The notes under the pieces were generated by a model that saw only the letters and a list, made by a program, of their open reading frames with translations, was not told the DNA's origin and did not search any database. Positions 36,749 to 45,877 of a stretch of DNA of 64,000 bases are shown one piece after another. The stretch's first letter is position 1, and every line of letters starts with the position of its first letter. This DNA is from Thermus aquaticus. Lineage in GTDB: Bacteria > Deinococcota > Deinococci > Deinococcales > Thermaceae. The translations under genes were made by a program, and so were the position numbers. The stretch spans positions 1,050,508 through 1,114,507 of the forward strand of contig NZ_LHCI01000106.1 of the NCBI RefSeq assembly GCF_001280255.1, written 5' to 3'.

Positions 36749-37489
36749 GTGCTGGCCCTGGAGATTAAGGACCTTTCGGTGCGCTTCGGGGAGTTTTGGG
36801 CCCTGGAGGGCGTGAGCCTCGCCGTGCCGGAAGGGGCCTTCGTGGCCATCGTGGGCCCCAACGGGGCGGGGAAGAGTACCCTCTTGAAGGCGGTCCTGGG
36901 CCTGGTTCCCTTTAGGGGTGAGGTGCGGGTCTATGGCCTTCCCCTTCGCCAGGTGGACCCCATGTGGTTCGGCTACGTGCCCCAGATCAAGGCCTTTGAC
37001 CGCTCCTTCCCCGCCTTGGCCCTGGAGCTGGTCCTGACCGGGCTCAGGCGGAGCTGGCCTTTTCGGGTGAGCCCCAAGGAGCGGGAGGAGGCCCTGAGGG
37101 CCCTGGCTCGGGTGGGAGCCGAAGGCCTCGCCGAGAGGCCCTTGGGGCGGCTCTCCGGAGGCCAGCTCCAGCGGGTCTACCTGGCCCGGGCCCTCATCCG
37201 CAAACCCCGCATCCTCCTCCTGGACGAGCCCGCCACCGGGGTGGACCGGGTGGGGGAGGTGGACCTCTACCGCTACCTGGAAGACTACCAGAAGGCCTCC
37301 GGGGCCACGGTCTTCATGATCACCCACGACTGGGAGGCGGCCCACCACGCGACCCACGTCCTGGTCTTGAACCGGAAGGTGGTGGGCTTCGGCCCTCCCG
37401 AGAAGGCCCTCACCGAGGCCTGCCTGCGCCAGGCCTTCGGCCACGTGGGCCACGCCCACGGCCTCTTCGTGGAGGGAAGCCGTGGCTGA
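36749..37489 (+). CDS. zinc/manganese ABC transporter ATP-binding protein
   Basis: ATPase of a ZnuC/MntB-type metal importer, 246 residues. Walker A is GPNGAGKST (residues 37-45), the signature [15 protein letters not shown], Walker [13 protein letters not shown], and the switch histidine in MITHDWE. Starts with GTG at 36749 under a leaderless promoter. The C-terminus is rich in histidine (GHVGHAHG), which may touch metal. It overlaps the permease gene by 8 bp; the periplasmic metal-binding subunit is not in the window. Confidence 0.88.
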   Translation: MLALEIKDLSVRFGEFWALEGVSLAVPEGAFVAIVGPNGAGKSTLLKAVLGLVPFRGEVRVYGLPLRQVDPMWFGYVPQIKAFDRSFPALALELVLTGLRRSWPFRVSPKEREEALRALARVGAEGLAERPLGRLSGGQLQRVYLARALIRKPRILLLDEPATGVDRVGEVDLYRYLEDYQKASGATVFMITHDWEAAHHATHVLVLNRKVVGFGPPEKALTEACLRQAFGHVGHAHGLFVEGSRG

Positions 37490-38288
37490 GGCCCTGAGCT
37501 ACCCCTTCTTCCAGCGGGCCCTTCTGGCGGGGCTTCTGGTGGCCCTCCTCTCCGGCTTCTTGTCGCCCTTTGTGGTGCAGCGGCGGCTTTCCTTTTTGGG
37601 GGACGGCCTGGCCCACGCCGCCTTCGCCGGGGTGGCCCTGGGGCTATTCCTCCGGGGAGAGCCCCTGTGGTTTGCCCTTCCCTTCACCTTCCTGGTGGCC
37701 ATGGCCATCACCTTCGTCAAGGAGCGCACCGAGCTTTCCGAGGACACGGCCATCGGGGTCTTCTTCGCCCTCTCCGTGGCCCTGGGGGCCATCTTCCTGG
37801 CCAAGGCCCGGGGTTACGTGGGGGACGCCATGGGCTACCTTTTCGGCTCCCTCTTGGCGGTGGGTCCTTTGGACCTTTTGGCCGTAGGGCTCTTGGCCCT
37901 TCTCGCCCTCTTCTTCCTGCCCCTTTGGGGTCCTGTGGCCTACGCCACCTTAGACCGGGAGCTGGCCCTGGCGGACCGGGTGCCGGTCGTCCTCCACGAC
38001 TACCTCCTCTCGGGCTTTTTGGCGGTGAGCCTGGTGCTGGCGGTCAAGGTGGTGGGCCTGATCCTGGTGGCGGCCTTTCTGGTCATCCCCGGGGCGGCGG
38101 CGAGGCTTTTGGCCCGCACCTTCGCCGGCATGACCCTTCTTTCCCTCCTCCTCGCCCTCCTTTCCACCCTGGGGGGGCTTTTCCTCTCCCTGGCTCTGGA
38201 CTGGCCCAGCGGGGCCAGCGTGGTCCTCTTCCAGGCCCTCCTCTTCGCCTTGGCCCTGGCAAAAACCGGATTGTCGGGCGGGAAATAG
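37482..38288 (+). CDS. zinc/manganese ABC transporter permease
   Basis: ZnuB/MntC-type membrane subunit of 268 residues with about eight transmembrane helices. Family markers are [25 protein letters not shown] near the N-terminus and [29 protein letters not shown] start overlapping the ATPase gene. No binding protein gene follows; iscR starts 15 bp later with its own -10 box. Confidence 0.88.
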   Translation: MAEALSYPFFQRALLAGLLVALLSGFLSPFVVQRRLSFLGDGLAHAAFAGVALGLFLRGEPLWFALPFTFLVAMAITFVKERTELSEDTAIGVFFALSVALGAIFLAKARGYVGDAMGYLFGSLLAVGPLDLLAVGLLALLALFFLPLWGPVAYATLDRELALADRVPVVLHDYLLSGFLAVSLVLAVKVVGLILVAAFLVIPGAAARLLARTFAGMTLLSLLLALLSTLGGLFLSLALDWPSGASVVLFQALLFALALAKTGLSGGK

Positions 38289-38291
38289 GAG

Positions 38292-38297
38292 TATACT
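38292..38297 (+). promoter_or_regulatory. -10 box of iscR
   Basis: TATACT six bases before the iscR ATG, overlapping the end of the permease gene. Leaderless spacing. Confidence 0.6.
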
Positions 38298-38303
38298 GGG
38301 GGC

Positions 38304-38750
38304 ATGTGGGTTTCCACGAAGGCCCAGTACGGCCTGAGGGCTCTGGTGGAGATCGGCCTCCGCGCCCCCGAGGCCGTTCCCCTCAAGGAGGTGGCCGAGG
38401 CCCAGGGCATCAGCCAGCACTACCTGGAGCAGATCGCCGCCCAGCTGCGCCGGGCCGGCTTCATCCGTTCCGTGCGGGGGGCCAAGGGAGGGTACCGCCT
38501 GGCCCGGCCCCCGGAGAAGGTGACGGCCCTCGAGGTGGTGGAGGCCCTGGAGGGGAGCCTGGCCCCGGTCTCCTGCATTGAGGACCCGGAGTCCTGCGCC
38601 AAGGTGGGCCAGTGCTCCACGGAGCTCCTCTGGAGGCGGGTGGACCTGGCCATGCGCCAGGTCCTGGGGGGCACTACCCTCAAGGACCTCATTGAGGAGA
38701 GGAGGCTTCTGGAGGCCAGGCGCCCCATCCAGCTGGAGGCCGCTAGCTAA
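38304..38750 (+). CDS. iscR: Rrf2-family regulator (IscR-like)
   Basis: Winged-helix repressor of the Rrf2 family, 148 residues, located in front of a cysteine desulfurase gene. It has STKAQYGLRALVEIGL, the recognition helix SQHYLEQIAAQLRRAGFIRSVRGAKGGYRLARP, and three cysteines spaced as in IscR (CIEDPESCAKVGQC), expected to bind a [2Fe-2S] cluster. It thus probably senses Fe-S demand and controls iscS. Its stop codon TAA is formed where the family A element begins (GCTAGCTAAGTACC), so the original C-terminus may have been different. Confidence 0.86.
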   Translation: MWVSTKAQYGLRALVEIGLRAPEAVPLKEVAEAQGISQHYLEQIAAQLRRAGFIRSVRGAKGGYRLARPPEKVTALEVVEALEGSLAPVSCIEDPESCAKVGQCSTELLWRRVDLAMRQVLGGTTLKDLIEERRLLEARRPIQLEAAS

Positions 38751-38846
38751 GTACCCCACCGCGGCTTTCGCCGCGGCGGGGGCCCCAGAAAAGCCTTTAG
38801 CCCCGACTGGGGCACCCCATGTTGCGAAACTGGAGTGCAGGCACGG
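38750..38846 (+). mobile_element. family A palindromic element between iscR and iscS
   Basis: A 97-bp copy starting AGTACCCCACCGCGGC directly after TA. It keeps the stem (38754-38781), GGGGCCCC, AGAAAAGCC and GGCACCCCATGTTGCGAAAC, but has a 3-bp deletion and a damaged right end (GCAGGCACGG instead of GCGGGCACT). It gives iscR its stop codon and brings an in-frame ATG (38819) ten codons before iscS. It also separates iscS from any earlier regulatory site. Confidence 0.82.
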
Positions 38847-38848
38847 AG

Positions 38849-39967
38849 ATGGTCTACCTGGACTACGCCGCAACCACGCCCGTTGACCCCGAGGTCCTCG
38901 AGGCCATGCGGGAGGTGGAGGGGGTCTTCGGCAACCCCTCTAGCGTCCACCGCTTTGGCCAGGAGGCCAGGAGGGTCCTGGAGGGGGCCAGGGAGAGGGT
39001 GGCAACCCTCCTTGGGGTGCGCCCCCGGGAGGTGGTCTTCACCGCCTCGGGCTCGGAGGCCGATGCCCTGGCCGTCCTGGGGGTGGCCCTGGCCCGGGGC
39101 AAAGGCCACGTGGTCAGCACGGCGGTGGAGCACGCTGCCCTTCTGGGGGCCTTGCGGCTTCTGGAGAGGCTTGGCTTCGCCGTCACCTACCTGAAGCCGG
39201 ACCCCCTGGGCATGGTCTACCCGGAGCAGGTGGCCGAGGCCCTCCGCCCCGACACCTTTTTGGTGAGCGTCATGGCCGCCAACAACGAGCTGGGGAACCT
39301 CTACCCGGTGAGGGCCATGGCCGAGGTGGCCCACGCCCACGGGGCCCTCTTCCACACCGACGCGGTGCAGGCCATAGGCCAGGTGCCCTTCCGCGTGGAC
39401 GAGGTGGGGGCGGACCTGGTCTCCCTGAGCGCCCACAAGTTCTACGGGCCCAAGGGGATCGGGGCCCTTTTGGTGCGCCACGGGGTGGAGCTATTCCCCT
39501 TGGTGCCGGGGAAGCAGGAGGGGGGGAGGCGGGGAGGGACGCCAAGCCCCCTCCTGGCCCACGGCCTGGCGGTGGCCCTGGAGAAGGCCTTGAGGCTCCT
39601 TCCCGAGGAGAGCCAAAGGCTCCTCGCCCTGAGGGCGCGCCTCGAGGCCGGGCTTCTTTCCGTGGAGGGCGTGGAGCTGAACGGCCACCCCAAGGAGCGC
39701 CTGCCCAAGCTGGTGAACGTCACGGTGAAGGGGGCGGATGGGGAGGCGTTGCTCCTCGCCATGGACCTCCTGGGGGTGGCGGTCTCCTCGGGCTCCGCCT
39801 GCTCAGCGGGAAGCCTGGAGCCCTCCCACGTCCTCCTGGCCACAGGCCGCTCCCGGGAGGAGGCCCGGGCCTCCTTGCGCTTCTCCCTGGGGCGCTTCAC
39901 CACCCTGGAGGAGGTGGACCGGGCCATAGAGGCCTTCCGGGAAGCGGTGCGCCGGGCCCGGGCTTAA
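38849..39967 (+). CDS. iscS: cysteine desulfurase
   Basis: PLP enzyme that takes sulfur from cysteine for Fe-S clusters and thiolation. The 372-residue protein starts MVYLDYAATTPVDPEV and has FTASGSEADALAV, NNELGNLYPV, HTDAVQAIGQVPF, the PLP lysine in SLSAHKFYGPKG and the active-site SSGSACSAGSLEPSHVL. The ATG at 38849 has GGAG immediately before it, so an alternative ATG inside the repeat (38819) is possible and would add MLRNWSAGTE. The stop codon TAA falls at the start of another repeat. Confidence 0.93.
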   Translation: MVYLDYAATTPVDPEVLEAMREVEGVFGNPSSVHRFGQEARRVLEGARERVATLLGVRPREVVFTASGSEADALAVLGVALARGKGHVVSTAVEHAALLGALRLLERLGFAVTYLKPDPLGMVYPEQVAEALRPDTFLVSVMAANNELGNLYPVRAMAEVAHAHGALFHTDAVQAIGQVPFRVDEVGADLVSLSAHKFYGPKGIGALLVRHGVELFPLVPGKQEGGRRGGTPSPLLAHGLAVALEKALRLLPEESQRLLALRARLEAGLLSVEGVELNGHPKERLPKLVNVTVKGADGEALLLAMDLLGVAVSSGSACSAGSLEPSHVLLATGRSREEARASLRFSLGRFTTLEEVDRAIEAFREAVRRARA

Positions 39968-40008
39968 GTACCCCGCCGTGGCTTTTGCCGCGGCGGGGGC
40001 CCCAAAAG
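39966..40008 (+). repeat. family A palindrome, copy 7
   Basis: TTAAGTACCCC begins at the iscS stop codon, followed by the stem CCCCGCCGTGGC/GCCGCGGCGGGG (39971-39982 / 39987-39998, one wobble-type mismatch) and GGCCCCAAAAG. It lies between convergent iscS and fadD and probably ends both messages. Confidence 0.78.
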
Positions 40009-40021
40009 CGTGTCGGAGCCT

Positions 40022-41695
40022 CTAGGCCTTTTTGGCGAACTCGTCCCTAAGCTCCCGTCTCAGGATCTTCCCCACGCTGGACTTGGGGAGGCCCTCCCGG
40101 AACTGGATGATGCGGGGGACCTTGTAGGCGGCCAGGTTTGCCCGGCAGAAGGCCTCAATGTCCTTTTCCGTGACCTTGCCCCGGTACGCTTCCTTGAGGA
40201 CGATGAAGGCGGCCACGGTCTCCCCGCGGTAGGGGTCGGGGACGCCCACCACGGCGGCCTCCTGGACGGCCTCGTGCCCGTAGAGGACCTCTTCCACCTC
40301 GCGGGGGTAGATGTTGTACCCGCCGGCGATGATCATGTCCTTTTTGCGGTCCACGATGTAGAAGTAGCCGTCCTCATCCATGCGGGCCAGGTCGCCGGTG
40401 AAGAGCCAGCCGTCCTTGAGGGCCTTTTGGGTTTCCTCCGGCCGGTTCCAGTAGCCCTTCATGACGTTGGGGCCCTTGACGATGAGCTCGCCCACCTCCC
40501 CCAGGGGCACCTCCTTACCCTCCTCGTCCACCACCTTGGCCTCCACGCTGGGCAGAGGCATGCCAATGGAGCCCTTCTTGATGGGCCCCAGCACGGGGTT
40601 GGAGTGGGTCACGGGGCTGGCCTCGGAGAGGCCGTAGCCCTCGAGGAGCCGGGCCCCGGTGATCTCCTCAAAGCGCTTGGCCACCTCCACCGGTAAGGGC
40701 GCCGCTCCCGAGAGGCAGATGCGGATGCTCTTGACGTTCCGCTTCTCAATCCCGGGGAAGTTGTTGAAGGCCACGTAGAGGGTGGGGACGCCGGGGAAGT
40801 GGGTCACCTGGTGCTTCTCAATGGCCTCCACCACGGCGTGGATCTCGGGCCTGGGCAGGAGGACGATCTTGTACCCGGAATAGAGGCCGTAGTTCATGGC
40901 CACGGTCATGCCGTAGACGTGGAAGAAGGGCAAAGCCCCCAGCATGACCCCCTTGCCCAGAAGGTCCCGGGAGGTGGAGTCCCAGGCGTCAATCTGCAGG
41001 ACGTTGGCCACCAGGTTTTTGTGGGTCAGCATGGCGCCCTTGGAGATCCCCGTGGTCCCCCCGGTGTACTGCAAAAGGGCCAGGTCCTCGGGGTCCGAGG
41101 CGTGGGGGGTGGCGGGGGGGCGCTTCAGGAGGTCCAAAAAGGCGTGGAGGCCTTCCCGCCTGGGGAAGCCCAGGGGGAGCCGGTCCTTCCTGGCCTTCAG
41201 GGGGTAGAGGAGGTTCTTGGGGAAGGGGAGGAAGTCCTTGATCCCCGTGACCACCACTCGTTTCACCGGGGTCTCCCGTTCCACTTCCAGGAAGCGGGGC
41301 AGGAGGTGGTCCAGGATGACGAGGGTTTCGGCCCCGGCGTCCTGGAGCTGGTGCCTCAGTTCCCTCGGGGTGTAGAGGGGGTTGACGTTGACCCCCACGC
41401 CCCCCGCTAAGAGGGTGCCAAAGAAAGCGATGACGAACTGGGGGGTGTTGGGGAGCATGACGGCCACCCGGTCGCCGGGTTTTATCCCCAGTTCCTTTAG
41501 CCCCCGGGCGAAGCGTAGGGAGAGGTCCCAGAGCTCCTTGTAGGTCAGGGTCTTGCCCAGAAACTCCAGGGCTACGTTGTTGGGAAAGCGGCGGGCGCTG
41601 TCCTCCAGGAAACGCCATAGGGGAATGGAGGGGACCTCCACCTCGTGGGGCACGCTGGGATCGTAGTGGGCCAGCCAGGGTTTCTCCTTCACCAT
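40022..41695 (-). CDS. fadD: long-chain fatty acid-CoA ligase
   Basis: Adenylate-forming enzyme that activates fatty acids as CoA thioesters. The 557-residue protein has the phosphate loop LQYTGGTTGISKGAML, the linker GYGLSEASPV, DGWLFTGDLARMDEDGYFYIVDRKKDMIIAGGYNIYP and the C-terminal lysine in PKSSVGKILRREL, as in the structurally known Thermus enzyme. Its promoter has TTGAAC-17-TAGGGT upstream. The true chain length preference is not visible. Confidence 0.9.
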   Translation of the reverse strand: MVKEKPWLAHYDPSVPHEVEVPSIPLWRFLEDSARRFPNNVALEFLGKTLTYKELWDLSLRFARGLKELGIKPGDRVAVMLPNTPQFVIAFFGTLLAGGVGVNVNPLYTPRELRHQLQDAGAETLVILDHLLPRFLEVERETPVKRVVVTGIKDFLPFPKNLLYPLKARKDRLPLGFPRREGLHAFLDLLKRPPATPHASDPEDLALLQYTGGTTGISKGAMLTHKNLVANVLQIDAWDSTSRDLLGKGVMLGALPFFHVYGMTVAMNYGLYSGYKIVLLPRPEIHAVVEAIEKHQVTHFPGVPTLYVAFNNFPGIEKRNVKSIRICLSGAAPLPVEVAKRFEEITGARLLEGYGLSEASPVTHSNPVLGPIKKGSIGMPLPSVEAKVVDEEGKEVPLGEVGELIVKGPNVMKGYWNRPEETQKALKDGWLFTGDLARMDEDGYFYIVDRKKDMIIAGGYNIYPREVEEVLYGHEAVQEAAVVGVPDPYRGETVAAFIVLKEAYRGKVTEKDIEAFCRANLAAYKVPRIIQFREGLPKSSVGKILRRELRDEFAKKA

Positions 41696-41715
41696 AGATG
41701 CCTCCCTTGGCCTCC

Positions 41716-41744
41716 ACCCTAGCAGAGCCTTATACCGAGTTCAA
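41716..41744 (-). promoter_or_regulatory. fadD promoter
   Basis: Minus strand TTGAAC (41739-41744), 17 bp, TAGGGT (41716-41721), 21 bases from the fadD ATG. The region is shared with the divergent phosphoribosyltransferase gene. Confidence 0.6.
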
Positions 41745-41781
41745 GACCTCCGTGGGTGTAGCATGGGGAAGGAGGTTTCCC

Positions 41782-42408
41782 ATGCGCTTCCGCGATCGTC
41801 GGCATGCCGGTGCCCTTCTTTCCGAGGCCCTAAAGCCCCTGGGCTTGGAGCGTCCCGTGGTCCTGGGGATTCCCCGGGGTGGGGTGGTGGTGGCGGACGA
41901 GGTGGCCAGGCGCCTTGGGGGGGAGCTGGACGTGGTCCTGGTGCGCAAGGTGGGGGCCCCCGGCAACCCGGAGTTCGCCCTGGGGGCGGTGGGGGAGAGG
42001 GGGGAGCTCATCCTCAAGCCCTACGCCCTCCAGTACGCCGACCAAAGCTACCTGGAAAGGGAGGCGGCCAGGCAGAAGGAGGTGATCCGCAAGCGGGCGG
42101 AGCGCTACCGGAAGGTCCGGCCCAAGGTTTCCCTGAAGGGCCGGGACGTGGTCCTGGTGGACGATGGCATAGCCACCGGGGCCACCATGGAGACCGCCCT
42201 CAGCGTGGTCCTGGCCGAAGAGCCCAGGAGGGTGGTGGTGGCCGTGCCCGTGGCCAGCCCCGATGCGGTGGAGAGGCTAAAGGAGAGGGCGGAGGCTCTG
42301 GCCCTTTCTACCCCTCCCGACTTTGCCGCGGTGGGAGCCTACTACATGGACTTCGGCGAGGTGACGGACGAGGACGTGGAGGCCCTTCTGCTACAATGGG
42401 CGGCATGA
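41782..42408 (+). CDS. phosphoribosyltransferase domain protein
   Basis: A 208-residue type I phosphoribosyltransferase-fold protein of a kind often found as a single gene; substrate unknown. The N-terminal MRFRDRRHAGALLSEAL, GIPRGGVVVADEVA, VRKVGAPGNPEFALGAVGE and the PRPP loop VVLVDDGIATGATM are visible. The start at 41782 follows GGAAGGAGG at good distance; the longer frame begins before this without support. Its last codons contain the -10 box of the cupin gene. Confidence 0.82.
   Translation: MRFRDRRHAGALLSEALKPLGLERPVVLGIPRGGVVVADEVARRLGGELDVVLVRKVGAPGNPEFALGAVGERGELILKPYALQYADQSYLEREAARQKEVIRKRAERYRKVRPKVSLKGRDVVLVDDGIATGATMETALSVVLAEEPRRVVVAVPVASPDAVERLKERAEALALSTPPDFAAVGAYYMDFGEVTDEDVEALLLQWAA
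42392..42397 (+). promoter_or_regulatory. -10 box of the cupin gene
   Basis: TACAAT inside the last codons of the phosphoribosyltransferase gene, seven bases before the ATG at 42405. This would let the cupin gene be expressed separately as a leaderless message. Confidence 0.5.
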
Positions 42409-42773
42409 AGCCCGTGGTCAAGCAGGCGGCGGGCCTCGAGGCCCGCCCGGTGGAGCGGGGGGAGAAGGCCTTCATCCAGGTCCTCATCGGCCCCGAGGAC
42501 GGCGCCCCCCACTTCATCCTCCGCAAGTTCACCCTTCTGCCCGGGGGGCGCATCCCCAAGCACAAGCACCCCACCATTGAGCACGAGCAGTACGTCCTCT
42601 CCGGCCGGATGAAAGTGCTTCTGGGGGACGAGGTGCGGGAGGTCCAGGCCGGGCAGACCGTCTTCATCCCCCCGGAGACCCCCCACGCCTACGTCAACGA
42701 GGGCGAGGAGCCCGTGGAGTTCCTCTGCATCATCCCCAAGACCAGCGCCTACGCCACGGAGTGGCTGGAGTGA
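42405..42773 (+). CDS. cupin-domain protein
   Basis: Small beta-barrel protein, 122 residues, with the cupin motif 1 HKHPTIEHEQYVLSGRMKVLLGD (metal ligands His, His, Glu) and motif 2 QTVFIPPETPHAYVNEGEEP. Substrate unknown. Its ATG overlaps the stop codon of the preceding gene (ATGA). The next gene is convergent, three bases away. Confidence 0.82.
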   Translation: MKPVVKQAAGLEARPVERGEKAFIQVLIGPEDGAPHFILRKFTLLPGGRIPKHKHPTIEHEQYVLSGRMKVLLGDEVREVQAGQTVFIPPETPHAYVNEGEEPVEFLCIIPKTSAYATEWLE

Positions 42774-42776
42774 GGT

Positions 42777-43733
42777 TCAGGCCCTGACCTCCTGCCGCTG
42801 GAAGGCCACGTAGGCCAGGGTAAAGAGGAGGACCGCCAGGGCGAAGAGCCCCGTGAGCTGGGGCCAGACCAGAAGGAGGCTCTGGCCCAGGGGCAGAGGG
42901 GTGCCCAGAACGGCCCCTTCCAGCTGGGTGATGAGGATGGGGCCTAAGGAGCGCACCGCCGGGTTCAGGATGGCGGTGAGGGCCTCGGCGAAGAGGGTGT
43001 TGGGGGAGAGGCGGGAGAACCAGAGGGCCAGGTTGGCCTGGCGGAGCTGGCTTTCCGGGTCAAAGGGGTCCGCCTGGAGGAGGAAGGCGCTGGCGGCCAG
43101 GTCGGTGAGGATGGGGAAGAAGACGGCGAAGAAGAGCCAGACCCCTATGGCGGCCAAGGCGGCGGTGGCGGGCTGGCGGAAGAGGACGGAAAAGAGGAGG
43201 CCCAGGGCCAGCCAGACCCCGGCGTAGGCCAGGGTGGCCAGGAAGAAGAAGAGGATGCGGCCCACCTCCTCGCCGCCCGGGGGGACCCCCAGGGTGAAGA
43301 CGCCGAGGCCCAGGACCAGGAGGAGGAGGGCGAGGAGCATCACGGCCAGGGTGCCAAGCCCCGCCAGGAACTTGCCGAAGAGGAGGGCATCCCGGTAGAT
43401 GGGCTGGGAGAGGACCCGGGAGAGGGTGCCCCGGGCGTACTCGCCGTTCACGGCGTCAAAGGCCAGGGCGATGGCCGCCAGGGGCACGAAGAAGGAGAGG
43501 AAGCCCACGAAGGAGGGCAGGGGGTCCTGGGCGGTGGTGAGGAGCTTCAGGTAGAGGTAGGGGTCCTCTCCCACCGTTTGGCGCAGGGCCTGGCTCCCGG
43601 TGTAGACGGCGGCCAGGGCGGAGAGGAGGATCAGGCCCTCGAGGATCCGCATCCTGAGCCCCGAGAGGTGGTCGGCCATCTCCTTGAAAAAGACGGCCCA
43701 GAGCCCGGTCCAGGGGGAACCCTCACGCCGCAT
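42777..43733 (-). CDS. ABC transporter permease (NosY-like)
   Basis: Membrane subunit of an export-type ABC system, 318 residues with about six helices. The amphipathic start [21 protein letters not shown] and [32 protein letters not shown] match the NosY/ABC-2 permease group. It overlaps the ATPase gene by 11 bp and follows the NEW3-domain gene, so the three form one operon. Confidence 0.85.
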   Translation of the reverse strand: MRREGSPWTGLWAVFFKEMADHLSGLRMRILEGLILLSALAAVYTGSQALRQTVGEDPYLYLKLLTTAQDPLPSFVGFLSFFVPLAAIALAFDAVNGEYARGTLSRVLSQPIYRDALLFGKFLAGLGTLAVMLLALLLLVLGLGVFTLGVPPGGEEVGRILFFFLATLAYAGVWLALGLLFSVLFRQPATAALAAIGVWLFFAVFFPILTDLAASAFLLQADPFDPESQLRQANLALWFSRLSPNTLFAEALTAILNPAVRSLGPILITQLEGAVLGTPLPLGQSLLLVWPQLTGLFALAVLLFTLAYVAFQRQEVRA

Positions 43734-44646
43734 GGGCCACCTCCTTGAAGTAGTGGGCGTAGACCTCGTCCAGGCTGGGGCGGCGGAGGGCGAGGGCTAG
43801 GAGCTCCCCCTGGGCCACGGCGATCCGGGCCAGCTCGGCCCGCACGTCCCGGGTGGCCAGGACCCGGTACCGCCCCCCTTCCGCCTCCACCCGGCCCACC
43901 CCCTCCACGGCCTGGAAGGCCTCCTTCAGGCCGGGGCTTGCCTCCACTAGGATCTCGTACCCGCCGCCCAACACCCGGGCGGCAAGCTCCTCCACCCGCC
44001 CGAGGAGGGCCAGGCGGCCCCTGTGGAAGAGCCCCACCCGGTCGCAGATCTCCTGGACCTGGTGGAGGAGGTGGCTGGAGAGGAGGACGGTGATGCCCTC
44101 GGCCTTGAGGCCCTTGATGAGGTCCAGAAACTCCCGGGCCGCCTCCGGGTCCAGGCCCAGGGTGGGCTCGTCCAGGATGGCCACTTTGGGCCTTTTGAGG
44201 AGGACCTCGGCCAGGCCCAGGCGCTGGCGCATGCCCCGGCTGAAGGCGCTTACCCGGCGGTCCCTTACCTCCCAAAGGCCCATGCGCCTCAGGACCTCCT
44301 CAATGCGGGCTTTGGCCTCGGCCTCCGGTAGGCCCAGAAGCCTCGTGGTGTAGCGCAGGTTCTCCCAGGCGGTGAGCTCCCCGTAGAAGCCCACCTGGTC
44401 GGGGAGGTAGCCCACTTTGGCCTTGACCTTCAAAGGCTCCCGCATGGGGTCCAGGCCCAGGACCCGGGCTTCCCCGGAGGTGGGCTCGGTGAGGCCCAGG
44501 AGCATGAGGATGGTGGTGGTCTTGCCGGAGCCGTTGGGGCCCAGGAGGCCAAAGACCTCCCCTTCCGCCACCTCCAGGTTCAGGTCCTCCACCGCCACCA
44601 CGCGCCCGTAGCGCTTGGTGAGACCCCGGGTCACGATGACCGCCAT
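43723..44646 (-). CDS. ABC transporter ATP-binding protein
   Basis: ATPase of the same export system, 307 residues. Walker A is [10 protein letters not shown], signature [15 protein letters not shown], Walker [15 protein letters not shown], switch histidine in [14 protein letters not shown]. The C-terminal 90 residues form an extra regulatory domain typical of CcmA/NosF-like ATPases. One base separates it from the upstream NEW3-domain gene. Confidence 0.9.
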   Translation of the reverse strand: MAVIVTRGLTKRYGRVVAVEDLNLEVAEGEVFGLLGPNGSGKTTTILMLLGLTEPTSGEARVLGLDPMREPLKVKAKVGYLPDQVGFYGELTAWENLRYTTRLLGLPEAEAKARIEEVLRRMGLWEVRDRRVSAFSRGMRQRLGLAEVLLKRPKVAILDEPTLGLDPEAAREFLDLIKGLKAEGITVLLSSHLLHQVQEICDRVGLFHRGRLALLGRVEELAARVLGGGYEILVEASPGLKEAFQAVEGVGRVEAEGGRYRVLATRDVRAELARIAVAQGELLALALRRPSLDEVYAHYFKEVAHAA

Positions 44647-44647
44647 G

Positions 44648-45793
44648 CTACCTCCGGCCGTAGCGGTTCACGGCGAAGCCCAGGACGAGCAGGGCCAGGG
44701 CCATGAGGCCCACCCCCACGAGGCCCCACAGGGTGGAGCGCACCACGGTGGCCCTATAGTCCAGGCTCTCGGAAAGCCCGTCGTCCCCCCTGAGGGAGAA
44801 GGTCACCATGTAGTCGCCGGTGACGGCCTTGGGGGAGGGCTTGATGCGGGCGGTGACCTCGGCCTCCTTGCCGGGCTCCAGGAGGTCTATCTTGTCGGGC
44901 TCAAACTTCACCTCCCAGCCCGAGGGCTCAAAGGCGCTGAAGGCGAGGTTCTTGGCGGGGGCGCTCCCCTCGTTTTTCACCAAGAGCTTCACCGGGTTCT
45001 CCCGGCCCGCCGTCACCTGGCCGGAAAGCCGCCCCTCCTTGGTGGTGAAGCGGACCTCGGGGCGGCCCGTGACCTCGAGGGTGAGGCCCAGCTCGGCCTT
45101 GGCCTCCCCGGCCACCGCCCGGATGGTGAGGGCGTAGGTGTCGGCCTTGGTGTCCTTGGGCAGGGAGACCTCCACGTCCAGGTCCTTGCTCTCCCCGGCC
45201 TTGATGGGCAGGCTCGTCACCTGCTGGCCGCTGAAGGCGGGGGTGAAGGTGACCTGGAAGCCCTGGGGGGCCTCGTACTCCAGGGAGACCAGGAGGTCCC
45301 GGTCAGACTCGTTCCTGAGGGTCACCCGGTAGCGGAAGGAACTGGTGGGGGGGCCCTTGAGGATGGGGAGCTCGGCCTCGAGGGCCAGCCTCTGGGGCAG
45401 GCCCTGGCCCACGACCAGGGTTATGGGCAGGCTGGCCGTCTGCCCAAGCCCCTCGGCCCGCACCAGGAAGCGGTAGGCCCCGGGCTTCACGTCCTTGGGG
45501 GGCTGGAGCCTTAGGGTGAGGGTGGCCTCGCCGTCCGGGGCCAGGTAGACCGCCCGCACTAGCCGCCCGCCACCGATCAGGCTCGCCTGCCAGCCCTGGG
45601 GCACCTCGGCCAGGGAGAGGCGCACCACCCCCGGGGGAAGCCCGTGGTTTTTCAGGGTGAGGGTGAGGCTCACGCTCTCCCCGGGCTGGACCCCCATCTC
45701 CGGGTAGGGGGTGCCCAGGGAGAGGCCGCGAAAGCCTTGGGCCAGGGCCACGCCTAAAGCGATAAGGGCTAGGGCCAGGAGTTTCCGCGCCAT
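44648..45793 (-). CDS. membrane-anchored NEW3-domain protein
   Basis: A 381-residue exported protein with signal peptide ([19 protein letters not shown]) and a C-terminal anchor ([27 protein letters not shown]). Between them lie repeated Ig-like beta domains of the NEW3 kind (for example [18 protein letters not shown] and [16 protein letters not shown]-like segments around residues 35, 150 and 265). First gene of the ABC operon, so it may be the substrate-binding or envelope part of that exporter. The start at 45793 follows GGAGGCAGT. Confidence 0.8.
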   Translation of the reverse strand: MARKLLALALIALGVALAQGFRGLSLGTPYPEMGVQPGESVSLTLTLKNHGLPPGVVRLSLAEVPQGWQASLIGGGRLVRAVYLAPDGEATLTLRLQPPKDVKPGAYRFLVRAEGLGQTASLPITLVVGQGLPQRLALEAELPILKGPPTSSFRYRVTLRNESDRDLLVSLEYEAPQGFQVTFTPAFSGQQVTSLPIKAGESKDLDVEVSLPKDTKADTYALTIRAVAGEAKAELGLTLEVTGRPEVRFTTKEGRLSGQVTAGRENPVKLLVKNEGSAPAKNLAFSAFEPSGWEVKFEPDKIDLLEPGKEAEVTARIKPSPKAVTGDYMVTFSLRGDDGLSESLDYRATVVRSTLWGLVGVGLMALALLVLGFAVNRYGRR

Positions 45794-45840
45794 ACTGCCT
45801 CCTCCATCAAGGCTAGGAAGAAAGGATGAGCCTATCATGA

Positions 45841-45863
45841 AAAGACCCCGGGCTCCCCGGGGC
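45841..45863 (-). terminator. terminator after speD
   Basis: CCCCGGG, three-base loop, CCCGGGG; on the minus strand TCTTTTC follows. It sits 15 bp past the speD stop codon and upstream of the ABC operon. Confidence 0.8.
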
Positions 45864-45877
45864 CTAAAGGGGCGGGC

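Noticed and set aside
38747-39481. Minus-strand frame containing the element peptide opposite iscS
   Set aside because: The frame is the antisense of iscS; the element part alone does not make it a gene.
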